Assembly (NCBI RefSeq): GCF_900996245.1 | Contig: NZ_CAAJGK010000129.1 | Location: 1 to 64,000, forward strand | From: Paraburkholderia sp. BCC1886 | GTDB lineage: Bacteria > Pseudomonadota > Gammaproteobacteria > Burkholderiales > Burkholderiaceae | Reading direction: 5' to 3' | Length of the DNA: 64,000 nucleotides | Position numbers and translations under genes: made by a program | Part shown: positions 8,399 to 18,186 of the stretch, in pieces | Position numbering within the stretch: the stretch's first letter is position 1 | How the letters are laid out: each line of letters opens with the position of its first letter | The notes under the pieces: generated by a model | Told to the model about the DNA's origin: nothing | What the model saw: the letters and a program-made list of their open reading frames with translations, nothing else | Database searches by the model: none

Positions 8399-9163
8399 TC
8401 ACACCAGAGGCGCTGTCGCGCCGATTCCCTCCAGCAGTTCATGGCGCAATGCCGCGAGCCTGGCGTCGCGCCGGTCGCGTGGACGAGCGCAATCGACTTC
8501 GATTTCGCGCAGCAACTGTCCGGTGCCATCGGCCGCGCTGCTGTTCAGCAGCAGCACCCGGTCTGACAGATACAGCGCTTCATCCAGATCGTGCGTGACG
8601 ATCAGCGCCGCCGTGCCGTGCGCGCGGGTCAGTTCGAGCAACAGCGCTTGCAGACGCATGCGGGTCATCGCGTCGACGGCGCTAAACGGTTCGTCGAGCA
8701 GTAACAGGTCGGGCTGGCCGAACAGTCCTCGCGCGAGTGCCACGCGCTGCGCCATACCACCGGAGAGTTGCTTGGGCAGCGCAGCGCCGGTGCCGGCCAG
8801 ACCGACTTCCTCGAGCAGCTTCGCCACACGCGGATCGTTGCCTCGGCGCGGCCCCGCCGAAAACGCGATGTTATCCGCCACATCGAGCCACGGAAGCAGA
8901 CGCGGTTCCTGAAAAATCACGCCGAGTCGGGCCGATGGTCCGCGTTGCAGGTCGCCGTCGATGCGTACCTCGCCGTCGAACTGGCGATCGAGGCCCGCGA
9001 GCACGCGCAACAAGGTGCTCTTACCGCAGCCGCTCGGACCGATCAGACTGACGATCTCGCCGCGTGCGATCGCGAAGCTCACGCGATGCAGCACGGCGCG
9101 CGTGTCGTAATGCCGGCTGATTCCGCGGACGTCCAGCAGCGGGGTCGAAATGCTGCGACTCAT
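8399..9163 (-). CDS. ABC transporter ATPase, nitrate/sulfonate/taurine type
   Basis: A 254-residue ATPase. Walker A is GPSGCGKST, the Q-loop is VIFQEPRLLPW, the signature is LSGGMAQRVALARGL, Walker B is LLLLDEPFSAVD, and the H-loop is VTHDLDEAL. The VIFQEPRLLPW and DEPFSAVDAMTR details are those of the SsuB/TauB/NrtD group. The start at 9163 overlaps the stop of the permease gene by ATGA, so the two are translationally coupled. The longer open frame upstream of 9163 is only a shadow of the permease. Confidence 0.88.
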   Translation of the reverse strand: MSRSISTPLLDVRGISRHYDTRAVLHRVSFAIARGEIVSLIGPSGCGKSTLLRVLAGLDRQFDGEVRIDGDLQRGPSARLGVIFQEPRLLPWLDVADNIAFSAGPRRGNDPRVAKLLEEVGLAGTGAALPKQLSGGMAQRVALARGLFGQPDLLLLDEPFSAVDAMTRMRLQALLLELTRAHGTAALIVTHDLDEALYLSDRVLLLNSSAADGTGQLLREIEVDCARPRDRRDARLAALRHELLEGIGATAPLV

Positions 9164-10047
9164 CGTGCACCTCGCGTCGACGTGCCCGCGTTCGCGGTAT
9201 CGCGCCAAGACAGCACGCGCGCTTCGAGTGCCTTCAGCACGCTGTCGCTCAGCTTGCCGAGCAATGCAAGCAGCAGGATCGCGCCGAACACCAGATCGGG
9301 CCGACCGGTCTCGCGGCCGTCGCTCAACAGATAGCCGAGGCCGCGCGTCGCCGCGATCAGTTCCGCCGCGACCATGAACATCCACGCGAGGCTCAGCCCC
9401 GTTCGCAGTCCGGTGAAAATCTGCGGCAGTGACGCCGGCAACAGGATGCGCGTGAACTGCGCGCGCCGGCTCAAACGATTGACTTCGCCGAGTTCGACCA
9501 GCTTCCGGTCGACGCCCTGAATGCCCGCGACCACGCTCAAATGCACCGGGAAAAACGCCCCGATGGCGACCAGCGTGATTTTCGGCGCCTCGTCGATACC
9601 CATCCACAGCAGCAGGATGGGCACCCATGCAAGCGACGGAATCGCGCGCAATGCCTGGAACAGCGGATCGAGTAGCGCTTCGAGGCGGCGGCTCAGACCC
9701 ATCGCCGCGCCCAGCACGAGCGCGAGCAGCGTGCCGATGCCGAACCCGGCAAATACGCGCGCCGAACTGGCGCCGATATGGCGGGCGAGACGTTCGCCAC
9801 CGAGCTGCCACAGCGTTTCGGCGATCGTGCTCGGCGCCGGCACCAGATGCGCCGGCAGGATCGATGAACGCACCAGCGCTTCGAGCAACGCGAGCAGCAC
9901 CAGTGGCAGCAGCAGGCCGGCCGTGCGCCAGGGTTTGAGCGGATCGCGGGGCGACGTTTTGCGATCCGCTGATGGCGCGACGAGCGGCCCGGTGTGGGCC
10001 GTCGTCGTTGGCCGCTGGTGAATGGCGAGCGATTCGTCGGTTGCCAT
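9160..10047 (-). CDS. ABC transporter permease, SsuC/TauC type
   Basis: A 295-residue inner-membrane subunit with about six hydrophobic segments. The coupling-helix motif is seen in EVNRLSRRAQFTRILLPASL-PQIFTGLRTGLSLAW. The ATG at 10047 (MATDESL) is preceded by AGGAC and is preferred over the in-frame ATG at 10122, which would lie within the intergenic gap. It is the second gene of the binding protein-permease-ATPase unit. The substrate is probably an organosulfonate by family; this is not proven by sequence. Confidence 0.87.
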   Translation of the reverse strand: MATDESLAIHQRPTTTAHTGPLVAPSADRKTSPRDPLKPWRTAGLLLPLVLLALLEALVRSSILPAHLVPAPSTIAETLWQLGGERLARHIGASSARVFAGFGIGTLLALVLGAAMGLSRRLEALLDPLFQALRAIPSLAWVPILLLWMGIDEAPKITLVAIGAFFPVHLSVVAGIQGVDRKLVELGEVNRLSRRAQFTRILLPASLPQIFTGLRTGLSLAWMFMVAAELIAATRGLGYLLSDGRETGRPDLVFGAILLLALLGKLSDSVLKALEARVLSWRDTANAGTSTRGAR

Positions 10048-10131
10048 AAAGCGAAGTCCTGATGAGTTGATGCGTGCGGTGCAGCGGCTTGGTCGCTCAG
10101 TCGCCGCTTGAGTGGTGATCACTCGTATTGA

Positions 10132-11226
10132 TCACTTGCCGCTGGTCGATGCGATAACCGGTTGGGCCGCTTGCGAATCGACCAGCGCATCGATGATCTG
10201 ATTCAGGTTCGTGTCGGGCTTGACCAACTGTTCCTGCACGAGAATCGGCGCGGCCGCCTTGAGCGCCGTCACCTGCTGCGCGCCCGGTTGCGGATGGCTG
10301 AAATCGTTGCGGCTCAATTGCAGGCGTGCGACCGGCAACGACAGCTTCGATTCCTCGGCGACGATTCGGGCGGTCTCGTCGGGGTGAGCGGCGATCCACA
10401 GACGGGCTTTTTCATACACCTTCAACACTTGTTCCAGCGTTTCCGGATGCTCGCGAATGAAATCTTCGCGCGCGTTCAGAAAGCCCCAGGTATTGAAATC
10501 GACGTTGCGGTACAGCAGCTTCGCGCCGTCGTCGATCTGCGCGGCCGCCATGTGCGGATCGAGCCCGGCCCATGCATCCACCTGACCGTTAGCGAGCGCC
10601 GTGCGTCCGTCCGGATGCTGCAGATTGACGATTTCGACGTCGTCACGCGTCAGGCCGACCGTGTGCAACGCGCGCAGCGTGAACAGGAACGGGTCGGTAC
10701 CTTTGGTCGCGGCAATTTTCTTGCCCTTCAGATCGGCGAGCGTTTTGATCGGCGAATCCTTGCGGACCACGAGCGCGGTCCATTCCGGCCGCGAAAAGAT
10801 ATACACCGCGCGAATCGGATTGCCGTTCGCCTTGGCGAGCACGGCGGCGAGTCCGGCTGACGAGCCGATATCGATCGCGCCGCTGTTCAGATACTCGAGC
10901 GCGCGATTGCTGCCCAGACTCAGCACCCACTTGACCTGCGTGTGCTGTGACGCGAGCGCCTGCTCCAGCCAGCCGTTGCGCTTGATGACGAGGCTCTCCG
11001 GGGAGTAGTAGGCGTAATCGAGCTTCAGTTCGGCGGGCGGCGCGGCTTCTGCCGTAGCGGGGGAGAACAGCGCGATTGAGGCGGCAGTGAAGGTGGCAGT
11101 CGTGATAGCCAGCGCAGCTACGGTTGCCCTGAGCCGGCCGGTCAGGCCGACGGGCAGCAGGCGGCGCGAGCCTTGCCGCGGTGAGGAGAGTGGAAGCGTC
11201 GTCGTTAAACCCCGCGTGGTGCTCAT
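10132..11226 (-). CDS. ABC transporter substrate-binding protein, aliphatic-sulfonate type
   Basis: A 364-residue periplasmic binding protein. It has a long N-terminus of about 35 residues before the hydrophobic core, with cleavage likely at AEAAP near residue 62, so the true start could be an internal codon. The mature part shows the SsuA/TauA pattern: DYAYYSPESLVIKRNGWLEQ, GSNRALEYLNSGAIDIGSSA, DLKGKKIAATKGTDPF and VDAWAGLDPHMA. It is first gene of the transporter operon. It may work with the TauD-type enzyme at 3.5 kb, but they are separated by unrelated genes. Confidence 0.85.
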   Translation of the reverse strand: MSTTRGLTTTLPLSSPRQGSRRLLPVGLTGRLRATVAALAITTATFTAASIALFSPATAEAAPPAELKLDYAYYSPESLVIKRNGWLEQALASQHTQVKWVLSLGSNRALEYLNSGAIDIGSSAGLAAVLAKANGNPIRAVYIFSRPEWTALVVRKDSPIKTLADLKGKKIAATKGTDPFLFTLRALHTVGLTRDDVEIVNLQHPDGRTALANGQVDAWAGLDPHMAAAQIDDGAKLLYRNVDFNTWGFLNAREDFIREHPETLEQVLKVYEKARLWIAAHPDETARIVAEESKLSLPVARLQLSRNDFSHPQPGAQQVTALKAAAPILVQEQLVKPDTNLNQIIDALVDSQAAQPVIASTSGK

Positions 11227-11603
11227 GGCTGGTCCTGTCGTTGGTCGAATGTTGGTGAATGTCTGGTTTGTCGCGGTGGAGGGGGAAGGCCGGATTTGGG
11301 GCGAGCCTGGGTTCGAGCCCCTGTCCGGCGAAATCCCGACCGGACAATGTAGTCAAAGCGCATGCGGAACTGAACCAATAAATACGCACAATCAAAGCAG
11401 TAGCGGCGCTATGGGAGAACTCCTGCGCGGTTGGCGACACCGGCCGGGCGGCCGCTACGCGGCTCTGCACACGGGGTGCTGGCGGAATTGTGCGAGGGTG
11501 TTGGCGCGTTGGGACGTCGAGTGCGCGCCACACCGCACGGCATCGTCACGAAGCTGTGGGCACACGCTGCTACAATCCCGTCTTTCTCGACTGATTGTGC
11601 GCT
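11227..11603. other. Divergent intergenic region
   Basis: About 375 bp between the sulfonate-type transporter operon and the ProQ-domain gene, so both promoters should be here. I see no supported gene and no strong hairpin. Apparent frames across it are shadows. Confidence 0.5.
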
Positions 11604-12500
11604 ATGGGTTTCGAACAACTTGCCGAACTGAAGAAGCAACTGGCCGCTGCTGCTCGCGCCGAAGCCGCGCCTGCCGCCAAGCAGGGTGCGAAGTCTGGCG
11701 CCCGGCCGTCCAGGCCTGGTGTGAGCGCTGGCAACCAGCCGAAGCAGGGCGCGAGGCCCGTCGCCAAGGCCGGCGACCAGCAGGGGGCGAGGCCGGCACG
11801 CAAGCCGGCGCCGCCGCGCGGCGAAGCCCAGACCGCCGACGCACCGGCGAAGCCCGCGCAAGCGAGGCCGGTGGATGCGAAACCGGTCGATCCGGTCGTC
11901 AAATCCATCGGACGATTGCAAAAGCGCTTTCCGGTCGCATTCCCGAAGAATCCGGCGCCCAAGCTGCCGTTGAAGGTCGGGATTTTCGAAGACCTCGTGG
12001 TTCACGCGAAAGAGCTGTCGCTGAGCGAAGCCGAGTTGCGCGACGCGATCAAGACCTGGTGTCGCGGCAGCCGCTACTGGAAGTGCCTCGTCGAAGGCGC
12101 TGCGCGCGTCGATCTGACGGGTACGGAAGCTGGCACGGTTACGGCGCAGGAAGCTGCGGGCGCGCAGCGTCTGCAGGCGCATCGTGCGGGCCGGGGTGCT
12201 CAGAAGGGCGGGCAGAAGGCGGGGTCGCCGAAGGATGCTGCCCCGGCTGATTCTGCTGGTACGGCCGATACGGCCGGTTCGGTCGAGGTGGCGCCGGTTC
12301 AGGCATCGGCGGAAGCAGATGCTGGCGAACAGGCGGGTTCGCTCGAGGCTGTCGAACCGGGCAAGGTTGTTAGCCCCGATGTGAAGCCTGAAGCGACAGA
12401 ATCTGCGGCTTCGTCTACTTCGTCTACTTCGTCTTCGTCGCCTTCTTCGCCGTCGTCGGTGGAACCGGTGGCGACGCCGACGCCCGAAGCGCAAAGCTGA
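11604..12500 (+). CDS. ProQ/FinO-domain RNA-binding protein
   Basis: A 298-residue protein with the ProQ RNA-chaperone domain at about residues 95-180. The motif run SIGRLQKRFPVAFPKNPAPK, LKVGIFEDLVVHA and LRDAIKTWCRGSRYWKCL is diagnostic. It is preceded by about 90 residues rich in A, K, P and G, and followed by about 110 low-complexity residues ending in a Ser/Thr run encoded by repeated TCx codons. Both flanks are probably disordered and basic/acidic, respectively. It probably binds structured sRNAs and mRNA 3' ends. The ATG at 11604 gives the usual MGFEQLAELK start; an ATG three codons earlier is possible. Confidence 0.88.
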   Translation: MGFEQLAELKKQLAAAARAEAAPAAKQGAKSGARPSRPGVSAGNQPKQGARPVAKAGDQQGARPARKPAPPRGEAQTADAPAKPAQARPVDAKPVDPVVKSIGRLQKRFPVAFPKNPAPKLPLKVGIFEDLVVHAKELSLSEAELRDAIKTWCRGSRYWKCLVEGAARVDLTGTEAGTVTAQEAAGAQRLQAHRAGRGAQKGGQKAGSPKDAAPADSAGTADTAGSVEVAPVQASAEADAGEQAGSLEAVEPGKVVSPDVKPEATESAASSTSSTSSSSPSSPSSVEPVATPTPEAQS

Positions 12501-12520
12501 TCCACGTTACTGCATGTTTT

Positions 12521-12550
12521 GCCACCCTGGCCGATCTGGTTCGGGGTGGC
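12521..12550. terminator. Weak hairpin between convergent genes
   Basis: A 7-bp stem GCCACCC/GGGTGGC with a 16-nt loop lies between the ends of the ProQ-domain gene and the TAXI gene. There is no good T-tract, so function as a terminator is uncertain. Confidence 0.35.
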
Positions 12551-12610
12551 TGCTTCATCATCCTTCCTGTTCCGTTTGTCCACTTTCGCCTCCCTTTTTA
12601 TCGGGCTGGC

Positions 12611-13948
12611 TCAGTGCGCGGTCGACTCCAGGCGGTCTCGCACGAAACCCACATGCTCGCGTAGTACATAAAACGCATCGGCGTAGGCCAGCGGCATGCG
12701 TAGCTGATTCAGCGATTCCTCGATCTGGTCCAGTTGCCTGAATAGCGAGCGACGCTGATCCTCGGTGGAATCGGCGAGCGCGCCGCGTTCGAGCGCGATC
12801 AACGCACCGTAATAGCGATAGATGCGCGAGCGGATGCGCCACCGGTACAGCGCCGGAATCAGGCGCATGGCGGGGAACAGCAGCACTGCCATCGGCAGCA
12901 GCAATACGAGTGTCCGGTCGCCCACGCTTGCCAGCCAGAAGGGGAGCGTGCGGTATAGAAAACTCTTGCCGGTCCGGTAATAGCGCTGCGCGTCTTCGCT
13001 GATCTGATATTCCCGGGCCACGGGGCTCAGAAACTCGCCTGCGCGTTGCAAAAGCCCCGGCATTCCATGTACTTCCTGCGCGGCTTCGATCAATAGATCG
13101 GAGATGGCCGGATGCAGATGGCTGCGCGCCACCAGTTCCACGGTCGGGCTGATCAGATGCACCGTGTCGGGCGGGATTCTGCGCCGCAAATCGAGCACGC
13201 CGACCGGTAGATCGATCTGGTCCAGATACGGAAAGAGCCGCGTGTACGCGCTGGCTTCGTCGAAATTCATGACCGAGATGCCAGGCACCTTGAGCAGGCG
13301 CAGCATGAGTCCGCGCGTGGCCGAGTCGCCGTTGAGGATCGCGGCATCGACATCGCCCGCCACCAGTTGCGTAGCGGCTTGCAGGCCATCTGTGGGAAGC
13401 AGGGTGGTGTCTGCGCCGGGCTGGATTCCGTTGGCGTCCAGCAGCTTGAGCGCGAGCAGGCGCGTGCCGCTGCCGTCGCGACCGACGGCAATCCGCTTGC
13501 CCTCCAGTTGCGACAGTTGGCTCACACCCGTCCCGCGATAAAACACCACCACCGGAATATAGAAAACACTGCCGAGCGACACTAGCGACGAGGTGTCGAT
13601 GCCATCGGCCACACCCCCTTGAACCAGCGCGAGATCGACGTGCTGTTTGGGGTCGAGCAGCCGGTGCAGGTTCTGCACGGAACCGTCGGACTCGAGCACG
13701 TTCAGCGTGACGCCGTTGCGTGCGAGGATCTTCCGGTACTGCTCGGCTGCGACCAGAAACGAACTGTCGTGCGGGCCCGCGCTGAGTGTGATGGTTTTCG
13801 GCGGCGCGGGATCGACGGCCCAAACGATTCCGGTTACCAGCAGCACGACGAGCAATGCCGTGACCACGTACGGCATGGTGTGATCGCGCCATTCGACATG
13901 GGGCGCGCCGTTCGGAAAGGACAGGTGAGGCGGGCGCTGCGCTTTCAT
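12611..13948 (-). CDS. TAXI-family solute-binding protein with membrane anchors
   Basis: A 445-residue protein with one N-terminal membrane helix (about residues 26-45, VVTALLVVLLVTGIVW). It is followed by a TAXI-type periplasmic binding domain (TITLSAGPHDSSF, ALVQGGVADG, GKRIAVGRDGSGTRLLALKLL, DAAILNGDSATRGLML). A second hydrophobic segment near residue 345 (LVLLLPMAVLLFPAM) and a helical cytoplasmic-looking tail follow. TAXI proteins normally serve TRAP transporters, but no TRAP permease is nearby, so this may be a sensor or scaffold. It lies 117 bp downstream of tssA on the same strand; no functional link to the secretion system is evident. Confidence 0.82.
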   Translation of the reverse strand: MKAQRPPHLSFPNGAPHVEWRDHTMPYVVTALLVVLLVTGIVWAVDPAPPKTITLSAGPHDSSFLVAAEQYRKILARNGVTLNVLESDGSVQNLHRLLDPKQHVDLALVQGGVADGIDTSSLVSLGSVFYIPVVVFYRGTGVSQLSQLEGKRIAVGRDGSGTRLLALKLLDANGIQPGADTTLLPTDGLQAATQLVAGDVDAAILNGDSATRGLMLRLLKVPGISVMNFDEASAYTRLFPYLDQIDLPVGVLDLRRRIPPDTVHLISPTVELVARSHLHPAISDLLIEAAQEVHGMPGLLQRAGEFLSPVAREYQISEDAQRYYRTGKSFLYRTLPFWLASVGDRTLVLLLPMAVLLFPAMRLIPALYRWRIRSRIYRYYGALIALERGALADSTEDQRRSLFRQLDQIEESLNQLRMPLAYADAFYVLREHVGFVRDRLESTAH

Positions 13949-14065
13949 GGAAGGTCTGTGCCGTGTATCGGGGTGATGGCATTGTCCACTGTCTGGCGCG
14001 CGCGTGCCGTCCGCAGTTCGCTCTATTGACCGGATGTCGTGAAGGGCTGCGCGGAGGGTTGATTT

Positions 14066-15205
14066 TCACGGTTCGCTCTCCCATTGCAGCAGGAGCTCGG
14101 GCGGAATCGCCTGCACGATTTCGGTGTATCGCCTTCCGACGAGTTGCTCGGCGCGTCTGAGCAACAGCGGAATCGGACTGCTCGGCTCGTGGGCTTCGAA
14201 CCAGAGCCGCGCTTCGATCATCCTGCCGAGGGCGGTTTGACGGTCGGCGAGCAGCGCCGTGGTTTCGATGATGTGAGGTCTGTCGTTTTGCGATTGAGTG
14301 GTGGCCGTTTCCGGCTCGCGGGTGGTTTCTGCGCCTGTTTTTGGGTTTGTCTCCGTCGTTGCCGTGACGGTTGCTTCGGTGGTCGACTCAATGTTTGAGT
14401 TTGCGGTCGGAGCGGCGCGCACGGGTGTAGCTCGATCCACTTGCCCGGTCGATCGCGCTAGCCGACGCAACAACATGCCCATCACTTCCAGGTTCGGAGC
14501 GAAACTTGCCAGATGCGACCTGGACCAGCTTTCGATGAGTTCGAAACTTGCCAGTGCCCGATCGAATCCACCCAGCCGTTCGGGTGTACGCGCGCGCAGT
14601 TCGTCGAGCTGCAGATTCACGGATTCCTGCGTGAGCGAATCGGCCCGGCGCGGCCGTGCATACGCGCGTTCCACGTCGCGGACCAGCAGGCGCGTCGTGC
14701 TCGTCCCCACGAGAACGATCGCCCGCAAGTCGCCGAGCAGACCGTCCGCGTCGACGAGGGCAGCCAGCGCGTTGGCGCGAATTTGCAGTGCGGCGTCGCG
14801 TTGGGCATCGACATCGGCTTGCGGATGGATGGAATCGGGAAAACGGTCGAGCCAATGCGCGAGCAGACTCAGGCCTTGCGCCAACCCGGCGCCTCCGCCC
14901 TGCCGCGTACGGCTGCGCGCAAATACGATGGCGAGCCGGATGTCCCTGCTGCGCGTCATCAGACCACGGCAGCCGCGCTCGATCTCTTGCCAGTCGATGG
15001 GTTGCGGCGCCCTGATGAAGTTGCCGTACTGCACATCCGGCTGCAACGTCGTTTTCGCAGACAACACCACGTACGCCGGGTCGTATTCGAGATCGACGCC
15101 GCAAGGCGCGTCATGGGAGAGCGCGTCGAGCCAGTCCGATGGGCCGTGCCCGGCAACGGCTGTCGTAGTCGATGTCTTCGGGCTAATGCCGGATCGTGAG
15201 TTCAT
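14066..15205 (-). CDS. tssA: Type VI secretion protein TssA
   Basis: A 379-residue protein. The N-terminal ImpA domain is seen in DWLDALSHDAPCGVDLEYDP and in the helical region up to about residue 270. A Thr/Glu-rich linker (about 275-325) follows, then a C-terminal part with RAEQLVGRRYTEIVQAIPPE. TssA caps and primes sheath assembly at the baseplate. The start at 15205 overlaps the tssG stop by ATGA; an in-frame ATG at 15241 is also possible but would overlap further. It is the last gene of the minus-strand tss arm. Confidence 0.9.
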   Translation of the reverse strand: MNSRSGISPKTSTTTAVAGHGPSDWLDALSHDAPCGVDLEYDPAYVVLSAKTTLQPDVQYGNFIRAPQPIDWQEIERGCRGLMTRSRDIRLAIVFARSRTRQGGGAGLAQGLSLLAHWLDRFPDSIHPQADVDAQRDAALQIRANALAALVDADGLLGDLRAIVLVGTSTTRLLVRDVERAYARPRRADSLTQESVNLQLDELRARTPERLGGFDRALASFELIESWSRSHLASFAPNLEVMGMLLRRLARSTGQVDRATPVRAAPTANSNIESTTEATVTATTETNPKTGAETTREPETATTQSQNDRPHIIETTALLADRQTALGRMIEARLWFEAHEPSSPIPLLLRRAEQLVGRRYTEIVQAIPPELLLQWESEP

Positions 15206-16269
15206 TGGCGTACCCCCCGCGAAGAGTGAGGCGCTGTCCATGCATGGTGTTCGGGTTCGAAGCGCATACCCGTGATCGCTTCGTCGTTCGGCGAGTGGCC
15301 GAGCCAACCGGACCAACCGAGTCGTTGCGGGCCGCACAGGATTGCCGCAGAGGCGCCGTGCGGAACGATTTGCAACTCCAGTTCCCATGCGAACTCGTAC
15401 CCGACGAAGGTCCGCATCCACTCGATCAGCTTTGCGAGATTCTCGCCGTGCGGCGTGAAGCGCAGATACCCGGCCATATCGAGCGGCCCGATGACGACCC
15501 GGAACATGTGCTGCCGGTCGGGTGCAAGCTCGCCGAGCAGTGCACCTGCCGACAATACGGACTCGGCGCCGGGTGCACCGAGTCTGCAGTGCTCGGCGGG
15601 ATCGATAGCGATCCAGTTCCACACGTGTTGTTCGATCGCGACCGGTACATCGAAGAAGCGGGCGAGCATGGTTTGCAAGCCGACGGGGCTGCGTGCTTCC
15701 TGCACCAGATGCGCGCCCGCCGACAGCCGGGCATGAGCCGCCAGACCGATGCGGCTGGTTCCTGCGGAGCCTTGTCCGAGAAGACTGGCGACGTAAAACG
15801 TGAAGCGCTCTTCACCGGGACGATCCAGCCCGGCAGTCGCTTGCGCCGATGACCACGCGCGGTAAAACAACGAGAAATAGCGGTGATGGAAGAGATCGAG
15901 AAAATCGACCAGTGTGCTGTCCCGTCGCCCTTCGAGTTGCTCCCGTGCTATCTCCGTGACATGCAGGGGCAACGGTCCGTTCGGTCCCAGCATACCGAGA
16001 CTGAACAAACCGACTTTTAGCCGTGACGCCGAGTGATCGACGCTTGCGATCTCGCGCGGCGCAAACGCGAGGCCCGGATGCTGACCGAGCCGATACGCTT
16101 CGGCTCGTGGCCGCGAGGTACGGCCGACGGCCGCGGTTCTGGAATGTGCATCGATGCACCGCAGTAGGCTCAGGAATCCGTACTGCTCGGGAGGCACGGG
16201 CTGTTCGTATGTCGTCTGAGCGGAGAGCTCAGTGTTGCGTTCGACGCGGGTCGTAAACAGCGGCTTCAT
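15202..16269 (-). CDS. tssG: Type VI secretion baseplate protein TssG
   Basis: A 355-residue baseplate subunit. Family features are YGFLSLLRCIDA, REIASVDH, VGLFSLGMLGPNGPLPLHVTE, DFLDLFHHRYFSLFYRAW, and the terminal region containing LGWSGWLG. It forms the wedge complex with TssF, TssE and TssK. The start at 16269 overlaps the tssF stop by ATGA, so translation is coupled, and the stop overlaps tssA in the same way. Confidence 0.93.
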   Translation of the reverse strand: MKPLFTTRVERNTELSAQTTYEQPVPPEQYGFLSLLRCIDAHSRTAAVGRTSRPRAEAYRLGQHPGLAFAPREIASVDHSASRLKVGLFSLGMLGPNGPLPLHVTEIAREQLEGRRDSTLVDFLDLFHHRYFSLFYRAWSSAQATAGLDRPGEERFTFYVASLLGQGSAGTSRIGLAAHARLSAGAHLVQEARSPVGLQTMLARFFDVPVAIEQHVWNWIAIDPAEHCRLGAPGAESVLSAGALLGELAPDRQHMFRVVIGPLDMAGYLRFTPHGENLAKLIEWMRTFVGYEFAWELELQIVPHGASAAILCGPQRLGWSGWLGHSPNDEAITGMRFEPEHHAWTAPHSSRGVRQ

Positions 16270-18149
16270 CGGCAAGGTCCTCGTTCGACGATGCGTGCAG
16301 GCCAGCGAGCGATGCAACCGCGCGACACCGAAATAAGTTCGGTTTGCGTGCACACATTGAGCGATGCCCGAAGCGCGAAGACCCGTTCCAGAATCGTGCC
16401 GAACAGGTACGGGCTGGTGCCGGAGAAGCCGGCTTCATCGACAGTCAGCGAGCACGTCGTACCGTGGCCGAAGACGAGCGGACCTCGGCCTGGCAATCGC
16501 TGAATGACAGATTGCAGATGCATGCCGACGAGACTCCCGATCTGTTGACGTGGCGCTTCGTCACCCTCTCTCAGGAACAGGCTCAACCAGTCGCGTAGTG
16601 TTTGCGCCTCTGCATGGGGATCGAGTTGCGTGTGCGGCAGGTAATTGAAATTCAGTAGCCGTATCAGCCGTGCGGCCCGCTCGGCCTCGGGGTGAGGTGC
16701 TTTCGGCGTGCTGGGCGCGCGGATCAGTCCGATGCTGCCGATTGTCGCGAAGTCCGACGCGCTCAGATCGTCGATGCCGTTGCGCGGTACCAGGGTCGGC
16801 AAATCGCGATTGGTCAGCCAGGCGTCGACCGATAGATAGCACAGGTTCGCTGCATAGGGAGCGTGATGCTGGTCGACCAGCGATACGAAAGTCTCCGTTC
16901 CCCGATACGCGTTGCGCTCACCGTATTGCCGAACCGAGTCCGAAATCAGACGATGTTCTCGGCGCTGTGAAAAGTAGCGTCCGTAATTGCCTGGGTCGCT
17001 GTTGAGCGTCTCATAAAGGCTTCGGAACGCTACCGTTTCAGAGCCGCTAGCCGTTCGACCCGTTACGCGTTCGACAGCGAACACTTCGTAGTCGAGGGGA
17101 TGCCGACGCGCCGGCACTACGTGAAATTCGCTATCGGACGGTGAGATCCGTATCTGGTCGGTCTGCTGCCTGAACAGGTTGATGACAGGCGTACAGAACA
17201 ATGCAAAGTCCGATGTGTCGATCCGATCGACCAACGCCCCGGCCTTGCGGTCGAGCAACACGACGATGTCCGCCTGTTTGCCGTTAATCTGTCGCAAGCC
17301 GGCTTCGAGCCCGTTCAATGTGAACGAGTAGAAGCAACTCGGACACGCAAAGTATTCGCTCAGGAGACTCTGGCCCACGCAGTTCGAATGGATGGGCGTC
17401 AGCAAACGCTGGTCCGCGTTCACGCTGTCCAGTGAGATTGCCTCAGCGCTAACCGCTTGCATCGCCCGACCCGATTCGCCTGGTTGCGCGATCAGCGTTG
17501 CAACGGCACTCGTGTGCAGCAGTTCGAAAAGGTGCGACGCAACGTGCTCGTCGCCCGCGAGATAGACGGGCAGTGTATCGAGACCTCGTAGGTCGGTCAG
17601 GTCGATGTCCGCGGTTGTACGCAAGCGCAGACGCAAAGCGGCCCGCACTTGGCCGTGCGTCGTCGTGGGCAGGTCGGGCAACTGCAGGTCGGACGGAAAG
17701 CCGGTGAGCCGCGCGCCGACGATTTCCAGCGGATACAGCGTGAGCTCCCGTCCGCTCCGGAAGCGGCAAGCTGTTTGCTCGCCGTCGGGTACGCGCGCGG
17801 TGAAGATGGAGCCGCGCGGCAGCTTGACGCCGTTGCGAAGGGCGTTGCCGTCGCGACAGGGGAAAATTCGCGCGACCGCCATCGACGGTACCGGCGCAAC
17901 GCAGTTCGGATAGAACAGGTCGAGCAATTGCGTGGCAAAACGGGGAAATTCGCTATCGAGCTTGATCCGCAGGCGCGCTGCCAGGAAACAGAACGATTCG
18001 ACGATCCGCTCGACATAAGGGTCCGCGATTTCATCCGGCTGCAAGCACAACCGTCGGGCGATGCCTGGATGCGCCCTTGCAAATTCGCCCGCGGTGTCGC
18101 GCAAGCGGATCAATTCCTGGTTGTAGTAGTCGAGCAGTCGCGGGTCCAT
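16266..18149 (-). CDS. tssF: Type VI secretion baseplate protein TssF
   Basis: A 627-residue protein of normal family length. The opening MDPRLLDYYNQELIRLRDTA and then FARAHPGIARRLCL, DPYVERIVESFCFLAARL and FPRFATQLLDLFYPNCVAPV are the standard TssF N-terminus. Later parts include the NYLPHTQLDP and FGHGTTCSLTVDEAGFSG regions. It is a baseplate wedge component; 37 bp separate it from tssE. Confidence 0.95.
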   Translation of the reverse strand: MDPRLLDYYNQELIRLRDTAGEFARAHPGIARRLCLQPDEIADPYVERIVESFCFLAARLRIKLDSEFPRFATQLLDLFYPNCVAPVPSMAVARIFPCRDGNALRNGVKLPRGSIFTARVPDGEQTACRFRSGRELTLYPLEIVGARLTGFPSDLQLPDLPTTTHGQVRAALRLRLRTTADIDLTDLRGLDTLPVYLAGDEHVASHLFELLHTSAVATLIAQPGESGRAMQAVSAEAISLDSVNADQRLLTPIHSNCVGQSLLSEYFACPSCFYSFTLNGLEAGLRQINGKQADIVVLLDRKAGALVDRIDTSDFALFCTPVINLFRQQTDQIRISPSDSEFHVVPARRHPLDYEVFAVERVTGRTASGSETVAFRSLYETLNSDPGNYGRYFSQRREHRLISDSVRQYGERNAYRGTETFVSLVDQHHAPYAANLCYLSVDAWLTNRDLPTLVPRNGIDDLSASDFATIGSIGLIRAPSTPKAPHPEAERAARLIRLLNFNYLPHTQLDPHAEAQTLRDWLSLFLREGDEAPRQQIGSLVGMHLQSVIQRLPGRGPLVFGHGTTCSLTVDEAGFSGTSPYLFGTILERVFALRASLNVCTQTELISVSRGCIARWPARIVERGPCR

Positions 18150-18186
18150 ACGGGTCTTCGATATCGCGGGTGGTTTGGGGGCTGGT

